Below the pieces are notes generated by a model. That model saw only the letters and a program-made list of their open reading frames with translations, did no database searches and was not told the DNA's origin. Source: Prosopocoilus inquinatus (taxonomy: Eukaryota; Arthropoda; Insecta; Coleoptera; Lucanidae). Taken from it: DNA of 64,000 bases. Location: positions 32,728,001 to 32,792,000 of the forward strand of contig CM069873.1 in NCBI GenBank assembly GCA_036172665.1, in the 5' to 3' direction. Numbering within the stretch: the stretch's first letter is position 1; each line of letters opens with the position of its first letter. Below, one piece after another: positions 25,290-37,679 of the stretch. The position numbers and the translations under genes were made by a program.

Positions 25290-27471
25290 TAAAGTCCGGA
25301 TTTATATGTGCTAAAAAAGTGGAAAATAAGTTTTTTTTATGCGATTAAAATGGATCAAAATATGGATATTATATGCGATAAAAATTTTATTTTACTTATA
25401 CATACTTTAGAATAATAAAAACATAAATTGTTTCATATAAGTAATTTTAACACTTAACACTTAAGTAGTAGGATTACAAAATATAATCAACAGTTGATTT
25501 AAATTATTTGGGGTAAAATTTTGTCGTCTGTCTGTCAAAATATTTTTATAAGAGGAAAACGAACGCTCGACATCGCATGAAGTAATGGGCGCAAATTTCA
25601 TGGATGCTACATCTTTGGGGTCCATGTCCAAATCTTCTTCATTTTGACCTTTTAAAACTAAACAGATTTTCCTCATTTTATTGTAGTCAGGATTACGTAA
25701 TAGAACCTTGTCTAATTTTGCCATTAACTTCTCTCCTATCTCCCCTGGAATTGATTTTACACTTTCAATTGCATCATCGACCACTTCAAAAGAATCTAAT
25801 AGAGCCGTCTGGGATGATTCCAACTTTTTAACGGTGGATATTAAAACCGAAAAATGAGTTTTAATGAATGCTAATTGATTCCCGATGTTTGTGTTCGACA
25901 TGCATTCCTTACAAATTCTTAAAGCCGCTGAATTGGAATCATCCAATTCTAAGAAAATTTCCTTTAATTGTTTAAAGTTATCTGCGTAAAAATTTGCTAC
26001 TTCAAGCCACGTACCCCATCTCGTAATTATTGGTTCTGGTGGTAATGGCAGGTCAGCAGCTAATTCTTTATAGTGTTGTATACGCAGTGGGGCTTTAAGA
26101 AACGCCTTTTTTCCGTTATTGATCAACTTATTTACTGTTGGGTATTCTAGTCGCACCAATTCAGCGAGCCTATTCATTGCGTGAGCCATACAAGTGAAGT
26201 GCATCAGATTTGGGTAAAACACCTGTAAAGCCTGTCCTACTTTTATCATGTAGGCTGCTGCATCAGACACCATTAGTAATATATTTTCCGATTTAACTTG
26301 ATTAGGTGCATATAAAAGTGTCAAGCTGTCGTTAATAAAACGTGCGATTGTTGAATGATTTGTTTTTTCCAAAACTGCACTATTTACCAAATAAGATATT
26401 GGTGCAACTGTGTTGCTTAATACTCCTGCTAACATATTTGCTACATAACGACCGCAGGCATCTGTCGTTTCATCAACTACTATATATATATTGTTGTCGC
26501 TAAGCTTCTCTCTTATTTTCTTCATCCGTTGCTGGTAGCATATACTTAGATAGTTTTTCCGCAAAGTCGATTCATTTGGAATATGACGATTGCAATATTT
26601 TTCCGAAAAAGTTCGAAAACTTGCTTGTTCAAGTTTATGCCAAGGAATGTTTGACTCTGCCATAGCACTGCACAAGTCTGAAAAGAATTCATTTCCTGTG
26701 TCACTGCCCTGTGAGTTACTGGCTGTTGAAGAAATAAAAGACTGCTTAAAGTTAGACACACATCTTTTCTCCGACTCCTTATGGAGGTTTGTAGCCAAAT
26801 GTTGATCAATCTGGTACTTTTGGTCTGACGACACCTTAAAATATTGTCAAAATGAAAATGTGATTTTTAAGAGAATTTGTAAGGTATCTACCTGTTTTGA
26901 GCATGCGTTGCAAAAAATAACTTTTCCATCTGTAGTTAGATGTTTAGATGCTTTAATCCATTTTTTCAATAGCTCGGATCGAGAGGATGCTACTTTCGGC
27001 ATTTTGAAAAGATAAGCACTGAATTTATTTCGTCTTTAAATTAAATAAGAAAATAACAACTAATTCGCGTTGATAAATACACTAGTCACTAGTCACACAC
27101 ATTCACGGAGTTCTTATCTCAAACTGAAATGCAAAACATAAGTGCAAAATGCAAGTGCAAGTCGCTACAGATTCCCAGAAAATCACATTCCTGGAAATCG
27201 TAAAATAAAGTGGCCAGACGTTGAGAAGAATAAATTACTTCTTGGAAAAGCTGCAGACTTGAATATTGACCGTATATGGAATTATAATGTTATTTATATC
27301 AATATATGGATAAATAAATAAATATGCGCTAAAAGTCTAAAATATTAAGTTATATGCGAAATAAAACTACCATTTTTGGGCTTCTCTAATCGACAAACAT
27401 ATAAATACAAAACGCCAAGTTTAGGTATGTTAGCGTAAAAAACTTGTAAAAACTTATAAATCCGGTCTCTA
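25290..27471 (-). mobile_element. hAT DNA transposon, structurally complete
   Basis: The element is 2,182 bp with perfect 8-bp target duplications. The terminal repeats are TAAAGTCCGGATTTATA on the left and, read inward, TAGAGACCGGATTTATA on the right (2 mismatches in 17). A subterminal motif related to TATGCGNTAAAA occurs at least twice near each end (about 25,338 and 25,373; 27,325 and 27,353), a likely transposase-binding repeat. It encodes one two-exon transposase without visible lesions, so this copy could be recent and even autonomous. Confidence 0.92.
25461..27002 (-). CDS. hAT transposase, two exons, CGGBP1-like BED finger
   Basis: Exon 1 is 27,002-26,892 (37 codons), the intron is 26,891-26,835 (57 nt, GT-AG), and exon 2 is 26,834-25,461; the product is 494 residues. 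The intron splits a BED-type zinc finger: FCNAC lies in exon 1 and the histidines (IDQH, NLHKE) in exon 2, which supports the splice. The RNase H-like core keeps the first aspartate in VVDETTD (about 158), the second in VSDAAAY (228), the CMAH motif (252-255), RW (309-310) and the glutamate in CDVERSF (460) within the C-terminal dimerisation block. Length and layout suit a compact hAT transposase that cuts and pastes this element in the nucleus. No stop or frame shift is visible. The recognition as CGGBP1-like is from memory. Confidence 0.9.
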
Positions 27472-27479
27472 CTTATAAT
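27472..27479. repeat. hAT target-site duplication, right copy
   Basis: CTTATAAT, perfect match to 25,282-25,289. Confidence 0.9.
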
Positions 27480-27599
27480 AATGTTACGTTTCTAGGGTTT
27501 AAATTTATTTATTTGAATAAAACACTCGGTAAAAACTTAACCGTAATTTAATAATGCTTAATAGATAATATCTTGACGATATTTTAGTAGTCAGTTTTT

Positions 27600-28090
27600 A
27601 TTGATCCTGGACAGATATTTCTAGAAATTTGATAAAAAAAATAACAAACGCGAATTATAAATATCAGTTAATGCTAGAAAACCGTGTTGTGCAACACATT
27701 CCTGAATCGAATGGGAATGTCGCACAACGAATTTCTGTAAGTTGATTAATTAATAAACAATTAGGTCTATTCTGTAAGCATTTCGTATTGATCGTTATGC
27801 TTCTTATGATTGATATGTAACGAGCATAACAATTAATTTTCTATGTTATGTTAATATGTTAAGGCATATTGAAGTCTGATTGGTGGGTTTCTGTGGTTGC
27901 TGCAGTTACATAGCAATTCATTTCTCTTCAATTATTGTTAGATACCAATTGAAATGAGTTGGTGCATACTGAATATGCGTGAGTAACTCACTGGTTTTTA
28001 AATTGAATTGCATTAAGCCTGGTACCGTTGGAAAGACAATAAAAAAGGCAATTCGACATTTAGAATTGGTAAATGACTTGACAGAAAAAT
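27600..28090. repeat. Right arm of the outer inverted-repeat element
   Basis: A diverged inverted copy of 24,860-25,200. It additionally holds about 200 bp (27,770-27,990) also found inverted at 9,260-9,460, so the family is dispersed. Confidence 0.6.
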
Positions 28091-29047
28091 GTCGTTAAAG
28101 TAAACCCAAGGTTGCCGCAGACCGCAATATTTTTTTGGTCACTACGGTTCAGTCACTAGCAATACATTTTGGTCGTCATAAATTGTCAAAGGTTGGCGCC
28201 GAACTTGTATTCTATTAAAACTAAGGAGATTCGTGTCTTAATTTTGAATGCTGGGAACAGTCTAATTATAAATTTCTAATTTCTGGAATTAAAACTGACG
28301 TTCTGATTAACGGTGATGATCAAAATTTAATGCTCGCGACTGCACCTATTATTCAACTATCAAAATGAATATTTATTAATAAAAATCACCGGCCACCGAA
28401 TCACGTACACACAGGGTGAGTTTTTTTCCAGTGTTTAGCACGGGGATCTTGGAAACTAGCAGAGCTAGAGAGACGGTTAAATGGGGAAAGATTTGTAGTT
28501 TTAGGTGGTCAGTTTAATGTAGCTTTTGTTTCTTGCTTACAGTTCATGGCTGGCTAGATATTTCAAAAAAATTATTTTTTTATAATTTCGTTAAATGCAT
28601 ATAGCTCGGTTATTCTTGATTTTAGAGAAAAGTTGTAAAGGATAAAGTTGTTATTATGTTCTTAATTAAATAGTCCAACAAAATTTTCCATGTAATTTCT
28701 CATTTTTAAGTTATGACATAAACATCGGTTTTTTTTTCTTAAATGGAAACCCTAGTAGGTCGTGATCTGAAAAAAATTACTTTTTTTACCTTTCCAACGA
28801 TGTATCATTCAAATATGTTTATTAAAAAAAACCACGGAGATTCGGCAGTTTTTCTCTTTCGAAATTGTTAATATGGTTGGCCATGGAAGCAAATGTTTAT
28901 TTGTATGTATAAATTACTTTGTGGGAATAGTTTAGAAATACGATGTAACGAAATCTTGGAAGATCATTCTTGTGGTTCTGAAAAGAACCTTTCAAAATTC
29001 ACCGGATGAACAACAGCAGGTACGAGTCGGAGAATAGAACTTTCTTA

Positions 29048-29120
29048 ATATTTTTCGTTTATTTTTGTTCTTCATAGTTTAGATTTGTAACTATGAAGAA
29101 CAAAAATAAACTAAAAATAT
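29048..29120. repeat. Hairpin, 32-bp arms, one mismatch
   Basis: The arms at 29,048-29,079 and 29,089-29,120 (core TTTATTTTTGTTCTTCATAG) surround a 9-nt loop. It lies inside the mariner-type element. Confidence 0.8.
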
Positions 29121-29512
29121 TTCTGAAGATGTTCAAAGGACTACCATTATTTGTAATACATACCTCTTTAAAATCAAATTGACTGCTTTCCTAGTAGAAT
29201 GTCTGTAAATCAGGGCTATTCTGTAACATTGATATGCATATAAATTGATTTGGTCTTCAATATTTGAAGAGATCTTTACACGATTTCATAACAATTCAAG
29301 TGGATTTCCGACCGCCATTTGAAGAGAGGTATTAACTTGATATCGCACTTGGTAGGGATTGCAAGTTGTTCCGAAACTGTTTACAGAATACCGTTTTTGC
29401 AGGATCACTGGAAACGTAACAATAATTAATACGTTTCAACTCCATATTAATATTACAGAATTTATCCTCAATATCGGCAAAAGCTTCTAGTAACTTTTTC
29501 TCATGTCTTCTA

Positions 29513-30313
29513 TTGTTGCATACAACTTTCGATAGACCTCATCTATTCCCGCTCCCTATAAATAAAAGTCTAAAACAGACAGATCAGGGGATCGAGGTGA
29601 CCACGTTATTAGTGCATTCCTTCCAATCCATGAGTTGGGAAAAGTTTTATTTAAATAATTTCGCACTGTTAATTGACTATTTAAAAAAATATGCGACGGT
29701 GTCTCATCATGTTGAACCTTCTAGCAATCCTCAAGTCTGTAAATTTAATTCGTCCAATGTATTTTCAAAATCATACTGTAACCAATGAAGATAGCGGTTA
29801 CCAATGAAGTACCATTAAAAATATACGGACCGAGAATTGTTCGTCCAATGATACCCCACCAAACATTTAACCAATGATGCTCGTCGTGTCTATTAAACAT
29901 GTCGCAGTTTATAAGCCTGGTTACATCTGTTCAAGGAACTTTAAATTTGAACAGAGCGTCACCTGTACATTTATCTCATTGTTTGTCATTGTTTGAGAAA
30001 TTGATAATTTGTAAGGACGAAACTTATGCTTTTACAATATTCGCATAACAGTGCGTTGTGCTGCATCCGTTAAAATTTTTCGGGTCGAAGTTGATGGATT
30101 TTCTATTATATACGCCAGTACATTTATCTTAGCAGCTTCGTAAATTGAGTTGGTTCTGATCCTAGGTTTACAGAAGGAACCGTATTCTCCCAAATTGTCA
30201 TACAACCTTTTAAATATAGACAGTGAAGGCTGGCGACGATTGAAACATAGGTCAAAATATTGTTGTGCAGTTTGGATGGCATTTTCTTGGCACTGAATGT
30301 ACCACTCGATCAT
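29513..30313 (-). pseudogene. Degenerate Tc1/mariner-type transposase
   Basis: The first 93 residues (30,313-30,032) form a helix-turn-helix region (AIQTAQQYFDLCFNRRQPSL) of the DUF4817 kind seen in insect transposases. Downstream, in shifted frames, come pieces reading HWLNVWWGIIG, then a piece with RWIGRNALITWSPRSPDLSV and LDFYL, the region around the last catalytic acidic residue of the DDE domain. Several stops and shifts separate them. It is inactive. Confidence 0.65.
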
Positions 30314-30619
30314 ATCGCGCTTTTGATTTGAAATATTAGTAATTGGTAGTAAACGTCAAAGTGATACAATTGCATTTGTCAATTAACAATTTGTTTCCAT
30401 GGCCAACCATATTAATAATTTCGAAAGAGAAAAACTGCCGAATCTCCGTGGTTTCTTTAAATAAACATAACGAATTATACATCGTTGGAAAGGTAAAAAA
30501 GATGCCATTTTTTCAGATCATGGCCTACTACGGTTTTCATTAGAAAAAAAAACGATGTTTATGTCATAACTCAAAAATGGGAAGTTGTAGTCAAAGTCAG
30601 GAATCAAGAGTAATACGTC

Positions 30620-31720
30620 ATTAATGACGAAAACTCGTACCAACTTAAAATACTTGAGAAATCTGTAAAATGCCGTCGAAAATGAGAATTAAGTTGGCAA
30701 TATGTCGCCATGTTGTCAAGTGTAAACATAAACATTCGTAAATAACCTCAGTAATTTATTTCGTGTTTCGTGTGTCTGACAGATGTATGTCAATGTAATT
30801 ATCTTGACTGTAAAGTGGGTCGTACTCTAAGTTCAATTACTTCCTAATTTCATTCCAGCAAACTGAGAAGTAATTATTAAGAAACTAAATAAAAGAATCT
30901 TTTACCTTTTTCACTGCATGACGTTTCATTTAAATTTCTGTTTAGGGCCACTACCATTGCCATCTCAATATACATCCAGGCCTTTAGACAGCAATCATTA
31001 CAGACATACGTAGTGTTCTCCAATGGACAAAAAAATGCTTTATTGAAATAGTAGTTCTTCGTTGTGTAGATAGTAATTTAGCCAAAGTAAAATAATTGTA
31101 GTAATAACTTCTCATATTCTTCATGAGAGCATCCCGTCCCCTTATGCTTGGATTCAACGAAAACTGGAACTTGTTCGTTTTTAGCCGTCACCCTTCGTTT
31201 GCATTTAACTGAGGATATTTTTATTTATTACCTTAAAATAACTTTAACGTAAAAAGGATAAAATTTCATTTTGAAGCACAGTTCAATCAGCAAATATTTT
31301 AAGTGTAGTCGGTTTTTATGATTACGTTGTTACCATCGCGGCCGGAAAATACTGGAACAAAGCATAGGTCAATTTTTTTTGCGGTCAAAAGCAAGAAATA
31401 GTAGACTTACAGTTTCCCGTGATTTTTTGATGATGCTGTTTAAATTAAATGCTTCACAGACGACACTTAAATTATTTTTTGAAAGTTTGTGAATTTTTCC
31501 ACAGCCTGTTCGATCAGTTTCTTTTAATTGGGCTCTCGTTTATTTGCGTTTCTTGCTATCTAAGTCATGGCCAATTCCAAACGTTACAGCTTTTGAACGC
31601 TCTTTACTAAAACTTGCCCAATTATTAATGGCAATATATTGTTTTTACGACTTCGCTCAGCAACTCCGAAATGTAATTATTTTAAATAATTCGGGATAGG
31701 TGAGCTACGTCGTTTTCATT
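30620..31720. other. Non-coding gap
   Basis: AT-rich sequence. I see no gene, RNA or repeat I can support. Confidence 0.4.
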
Positions 31721-31725
31721 TAATC

Positions 31726-32355
31726 AGCGAATGTTGAAAGTTTCTGCTCCTTGAGTACTTAATCTAAATTACAAACGATTTCACGCTATTCCGTTTACTA
31801 TCGCCAATTTAAATTGATGGTTTCATAAACAATGCACATTTTAACTTAAAATTGCACACGTAATTTCACGCTGTTCAAATAACAACATACAAGTTAGATT
31901 AAAAGAAAGAACAATTGTTACTCCTCATTTTCTTGGAAGGAATATTTTTTTGCTTTGTATTTGTTTTGATATATTTCCGAACAGATATCAATTGCATTGC
32001 ATGTTTTCCTTATTCTCACGTATTCCATGTTGTATCAATTGTTATTAATTGACGTAACTACATGCACGCTGTTGTTCTTTGAATAGTAATTAATTCTTTT
32101 CTGTATCGTTTCATCCGAAGTGATTGATGATTTCTTCTCCTTTTTTTTAAATTTCAAGTCAATTCCAGATTTCTGTTTCTAGAAAACGAAACTAATTTGC
32201 AAAATAAGTTTTGTTTTAGAACATTTTGAATTTCAATTTTATTAAACCTGTTAAAAAGTAAATAAATCGAGAAATTAAAACTGCTTTATTTAAAAATAAA
32301 AAAGGAAGACTAAACAACTTAATTTGAAAATAGTTTCTAATAGATGAATGTGCTT
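31726..32355 (+). repeat. Dispersed repeat, copy 1 (about 630 bp)
   Basis: A closely similar copy in the same orientation lies at 44,871-45,508. Shared strings include GCGAATGTTGAAAG, TTAAATTGATGG, CATAAACAATGCACATTTTA and TTCACGCTGTTCAAATAACA. It has no coding capacity. Confidence 0.8.
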
Positions 32356-33705
32356 TGGAATTTTTAACCGAGATGTAAGTTGAGTGTATTTTCAACTGGT
32401 GATCCTTTTGTTAATGTTTCACTCGTTAAGTTCTTCGATTATCGGCATACAAATAAATTTGTTTGGAAAGCTCGTTCGAATCAACCAGATTGTCGAATAA
32501 GTGGCCTCGCTCACATTGATTAAGGAAGAGATACACTAAAATTTAATCTTGCCACCATTTTCTATTTTTAAAATGTCAAAAAAATATAAATAACTGCCGA
32601 TTGCATCAGTAGTAACTTTAATTTGTCGTATTAAACGTTTATTGATCGTTAGTATTTTTATTTTGATGAATACAAGAAACGTAATGGCAATTTTACTTCA
32701 CTTTTATATTATTGTCATTATTCCTAAAGGTTTTTTTTTAAGTTTTACTGCAAGTCGGCTTTGATAGTAATGAAATTCTATAGCTATTTCGGCGCTAGTT
32801 GGGGTTTCGTCAGCAGATAAATAGCTAGAGAAGTTCACCGCAATCTCACCAATTAAATTCATTTCATAATTTCAATTTCACGTCATAAGCATAAATGAAA
32901 TGTACAGGGTGAGTTTTTTATCTTGATTGTCTCAAGACACTTACTGATATAATATTGCAAATAAACACGTCGATGGAGAGAGGCGAGGAGATTCACCTAA
33001 AACAAGCACCCCGACGGGAACATAAACTTACTACGTGCTTGTTCCTTGGTAAGCCTAAAGATAGGTTTTGCAAAAATTCAACGCCATCGGCCAGGAATCC
33101 AAAACAAAGATTCACCTCACGTAGTTTGAGGTGTAGAATTCGAATCTGCAATAAAAGATCAATAAACAATTTTTTAGTTGCCACTTAAAAATTCATTTAT
33201 TACATACAAACATTTATTAACAAAATAAGTATGAGATGTTCATTAAATCTTGTATTCCACGTGACCTACAACACTTATGTACAACAAGTTGGATAAAATT
33301 CATAAAATCCTCGATCGACGGTACGGTGAAATACATATTGGTGATTACTATAAAATATACCTATAAATAATTGTTTTTGTACGGACATTTGTTAAAACTG
33401 AGTAATAAGTCGACCTTTTACTGTGTATTTACAATTTTCCTGAAGAAGTTGTCAAACATACAGCGACACGTCGATTTATTACTCAAAAATCAAGTGTCCT
33501 TACAGAAATTATTATACCGGGTATCCTACAGAAAATGCTCCAAGCCATGATCCTTTATTTATAGACTAATTTTAAAAAACAATAAGGCAAATGAAACGAG
33601 ATTAAAAACACTATAATATGTAGTCAATTAATTAATTATTTTTTAGTTACCTTCATGATCAAACGACTGTCAACTTTTATATTTTTTAAATGGCTCTGTA
33701 TATTT
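32356..33705. other. Non-coding gap
   Basis: It contains a mariner-style ACAGGGTGAGTTTTTT near 32,905 and, at 32,955-33,188, a stretch open on both strands (77 and 63 codons) that I cannot assign. Probably transposon debris. Confidence 0.4.
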
Positions 33706-35558
33706 TTTATTATTGTATCTGGTAGAGCTACTTTTTCTAAATTCAACGATATGCAACACTTTAAGTTTTGACTGGCAAATATGGCAGACAATATTAATGA
33801 AAGAATTGAAATTGTGTGTAAATGTAAATTGCTATAGGAAAAAAATTGAAAATCGGACTTTAAAAGAGTGTAAACTATTTTTTCTACAAACACTAATTGA
33901 CTTTTTAACCATGGCATACTTGAATAAAAAATGAAAAATTATCACAGACGCGTATTAAAAGTGTTAAAAAAACAAGTTGATGATCATTTGACTATGAGGG
34001 TAATTGACGGGGTCAGTGCAAAAAGTAGCTAAGTCACACTTTTATGTTTTCGAGCTATTGTGTAACTGAATATTTCAATATACTCCCACATTTTTATTTA
34101 TTGCTCCAGGCATTTGATTTTTTTTTACACACAGAGATACATTGGTGTACAATAAAAAGCCAAAGTTCAAATTTAGAAAATTTGCTTAGGCCCTGAAAAA
34201 TAATACAAAATTGTTTTGGACTTTTTGCACTGAATTTCGGTGATTTCGATCATTTACAATACATAGAAACATTTCATTGAAGAATATTACTTTTATTTTG
34301 TTTAAAAAAGTAACGTATGACTTTTTACTTTTTAAATCTCAAATCTGAGTTGCTTGTGCAAAAAAGAACTCACGTTTTAACTTAGAACAGTACGTCGAAA
34401 TTTCATCCACTTTTTGTGCAAAACTAATAACAAGTAATATTCCGTGATGTAAGCTTTGTGTTTGTTTAAAAACCATTTTCTAAAAATATAAAGTAAAAAT
34501 TAGTTTTATTAAACTAGTGGTATAATATTTGAGTTAAGAAATGATATGCGGTATCAAGTTAACAACAATATCTGTATTTAGCTAAGACATGAATTTTTTT
34601 CCTGGCCACCTGAGAACTGGATCTTATATTATAAACAATTAAAAAATAAAGCATACGTTATAACAATTTAAATTTTAACAAAATGAAGTTACGGTAGCGG
34701 ACATTAAATCCAGACAAAAATTTCATATAAATATAAGTAATAGCACGTGTATTTTGACAAATTTGATAATTCTGGATAACAGAACTTGTTATTGAAACAA
34801 CTTTTCATGCGACATTCTCATCAAGAATTTGTTATTTCCTGGAATTAGAGGCAGTTCTTGCTACTTAGCATCTTCTTGCTCTGAATTGGGATTCGACTGA
34901 AATTGTTACTGCTGCGGTTTGGTAAATTTATCGACTTCTTGTAGTTTATCTAAGTTTACCAGACGATAGTACATGTAAATTAATGTACTTGACATTGGTT
35001 ATCTCAAAAATGCAAAATATGGACTTAGCCACTTTTTGCACTGACCCCTTCAATTAAAGAAAATCTCAACAAGTACAGGCTTTAGAAAGAAATGATCCTG
35101 AGTGAAGGCAGGCTTTTTGGGGAAAGATGATTAGGAACTTTTGGCCTGCAATATCCCTCGCTCTTACATCACTAGATTTTTTTATATAGCCTGCCTTTGC
35201 TTGGGATCATTTCCTTCTAAAGCATGTACTTTTTGAGATTTTTTTAAATTACTTTCATAGACAAACGATCGTTAACTATTTTTAACACTTTTAATACGCG
35301 TCTGTCATAATTTTTAATTTAAGTATGCTATGGTTAAAAATTCAATTCGTGTGTGTAGAAAAAATAGTTTACATTTAGTTACATTAAATTAGTCTTTTAA
35401 AGTTCCATTTTCAATTTTTTTCCTATAGCAATTTACATTTGCACACTTAACTTTAATTCTTTCATTAATATTTTCTACCATATTTGCTGGTCAAAATTTA
35501 AAATGTTGCACATCATTGAGTTCAGAAAAAGTAACTCTACGAGATACAATAACTACAG
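33706..35558. mobile_element. Foldback mariner-derived element, split by a later insertion
   Basis: The left arm (33,706-34,002 continued at 35,055-35,117) and the right arm (35,190-35,558) are long inverted copies of about 360 bp. The roughly 70-bp centre translates to FWPAISLALTSLDFFI, a scrap of the C-terminal part of a mariner-like transposase. The left arm is interrupted by the 1,052-bp element at 34,003-35,054. Confidence 0.65.
34003..35054. mobile_element. TA-flanked inverted-repeat element inserted in a foldback element
   Basis: The inverted ends share GGGGTCAGTGCAAAAAGT followed by (A/G)GCTAAGTC. A TA dinucleotide flanks each side (34,001-34,002 and 35,055-35,056), the signature of Tc1/mariner target duplication. 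The interior is non-coding and AT-rich, so it is a non-autonomous element. Confidence 0.65.
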
Positions 35559-35590
35559 TGGAGGTAGAAAATAAGCAAATATTTTTTCTT

Positions 35591-36637
35591 CAATTGAATA
35601 TATGAGAATAAAAAGGGCCTAAGTCCAGCTGGAATGATTATGAGAAAATGAGAATAAAGATTTATAAAACCTGTTATTTTCTTAATATGCAAAATTCTTC
35701 TTTCAACTTTCAGTATATTAAATTTCTGTATACTTGGATAATATAATGACAGAAAAACGGTATTTCCATTTTTGGAACATTATTAGAATTAATAGACAAA
35801 CATACATGGACTTGGGCCACTTTTATTTTGAAAATTATTTTGACTGGATATCCAACTAAATTTTATTAATAAATTATGCTATTTGTATATAATTAATAAA
35901 TTAATTATATAAATATTAAAAACTGGGGAAAATTAAAAGTACATTCTAAATAAACAACGGTAATTAATTTTAACTCACTTATTTAATCTCATTTTTCATA
36001 ATATGAATTATTTGCTTCTCCTTCATTCATTTTATTTTCTGGTGAAATGGATTTTAAGTTATTATAATAATCTTTATTAATTTCATCCAAAAAGCGACAC
36101 GAACTTGAAACTATTCCACACAACACACGGTACAATTCTTCAATTTGACCCGACATATTTTGCGACACATCTCATTTTTATGATACTTTGAAAACTTTAT
36201 ATTTAGTCACCTGGTATTTCTGATTTTTATTCTGAACTATTTTTTGACAAATAGATGCGTAGTGCTCCTTAAATTTTACGAAATCTTTAAATATCGGTTT
36301 CTTTACTTCATATCTGTTGGTATCTTGCCATTCTTCAAATGGTTGGCTTTTTTCATGTTTCTTTTTCATTCGCTCTATTACAGAAAATAATCGGTCACAG
36401 ATTAAATAGATAGATTAGGCTGATAGCTGTGCCAGAACAAATAGACTCAAATCCTGGACTTAGGTCCACGTTCGTTTAAAATGTATTTTCTAACCGTTAT
36501 ATATCCGGTTTGAATACCAAAGTTAGGTCTTTTTTGCGCTAAATAATAGGACAAGTACATAAAGTTTAAGTACGCGTAATAAACTGATTTTCAAAAATTC
36601 CGGACTTGGGCCCTTTTTAATCTCATACATTCAATTG
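35591..36637. mobile_element. Inverted-repeat element with 36-bp ends containing GGGCC
   Basis: The arms at 35,591-35,626 and 36,601-36,637 share CAATTGAATATATGAGA and AAAAAGGGCC(T/C)AAGTCC. Two internal GGACTT-GG-CCAC-like copies occur near 35,810 and 36,458. A 63-codon minus-strand frame (36,178-36,369) is lysine-rich and unassigned. The superfamily is unknown. Confidence 0.55.
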
Positions 36638-36869
36638 ATTCCGTCCGTTTATTTAAAAACATAAACAAATATTTTTGGCAGTAAAATATAAGTGGAACAA
36701 GTGTTTCTGTAAAAAAATCTTGTAAAAAGAATATCAATTATTTTATTTGAACGAAATTAATTCAAATCATCGGCATTCTAAAGTTTGACACTACCTACAA
36801 CCGCTTGCGAAAATTGCGATATAATAAAAAAAATTGTGTTAAATAATGGAGTAATTGGACTACAGTGTA

Positions 36870-36990
36870 CAGTGGAACCTCTTTAATCGGAACACTTTAG
36901 TTCGAACATCTAGTAATCCGAACTTGACCTGAAATCATGACCTGATAATCCGAACGGTAACTCGATAATCCGAACGTCTTGCCTTTTCCT
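36870..36990. mobile_element. pogo/Tigger-type left terminus
   Basis: TA is followed by CAGTGGAACCTCTTTAATCG and repeats of the GATAATCCGAAC kind, the hallmark of pogo-family ends. The opposite end is missing. Confidence 0.65.
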
Positions 36991-37080
36991 TATCACAAGT
37001 AGGTAGTCTCATTCTACTCATAGTAACGTATGACAGTGTCTATTATAAAAAAAATAAAAATAAAAGGGGCAACATTTGTG

Positions 37081-37371
37081 TAGTCCTTTTTATTTCTACG
37101 CAAACTGTTGGTCAAAAAAATATATTCAGAACTCGACTAGTTTCGGCCAATTGGTGTTTTTCAGGGGTCAAATTGTAGACGTATAAATCAATACTTCGCC
37201 TAATCAACCAAGTATCAGTGATCTATTTTTTTGCATGTTATTATAATATGTTTGTGGTTGTGTTTTTATACGTCTCTAATTTAACCCCTGAAGATGACCA
37301 ATTGGTCGCAACTACTCGAGTTCTGAATATATCTTTTTGACCAACACTCTGTGTAGAAATAAAAAGGACTA
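37081..37371. repeat. Inverted pair of ~106-bp arms with hammerhead-like cores
   Basis: The arms 37,081-37,186 and 37,266-37,371 are inverted copies. The right arm (plus strand) reads CTGAAGA at 37,308-37,314, a stem ACC/GGT, then GCAACTACTCG. The left arm (minus strand) reads CTGAAAA, a CCAATTGG stem, then GAAACTAGTCG. Each arm keeps the half of the hammerhead core that the other has lost. Opposed terminal copies bearing hammerheads are known from Penelope-like retroelements; that assignment is an inference. Confidence 0.5.
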
Positions 37372-37679
37372 CGAATTTTTCCCTTTTTATATAATAAATT
37401 AATTCTACACTTTAATGGATTTTTCAGAGAATAAAAAAATAAGTAAAATATGAAATTCGTAACAACAACGGACAAAGGCTTTAGAATCAGAAAAATTAAA
37501 AATTAGTGCAAAACCTGAAGTAATTTTTTTTTATACAGTCTGATTTTGGCTGTCACGACAGATATGTCGCCTACTATTAAAGATTAGACAAAATATTATA
37601 ACAGGAATTATATCTACATTTAATTTTTTATTATGTGCCTTAATCACGAAAACAATCGAGCATCAAATGTTTTCGTTTG

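Larger units (their letters stand above)
28699..30580 (-). mobile_element. Tc1/mariner-superfamily element with ~195-bp inverted repeats
   Basis: The arms at 28,699-28,895 and 30,388-30,580 are inverted copies (shared blocks include TTATGACATAAACATCG, CACGGAGATTCGGCAGTTTT and ATGGTTGGCCATGGAA). Between them lies a degenerate minus-strand transposase. Both arms abut unmatched sequence, so the exact termini and target duplication are unresolved. Confidence 0.7.

Noticed and set aside
32955..33188. Region open on both strands (77 and 63 codons)
   Set aside because: Basic, low-information translations without motifs; probably transposon debris.
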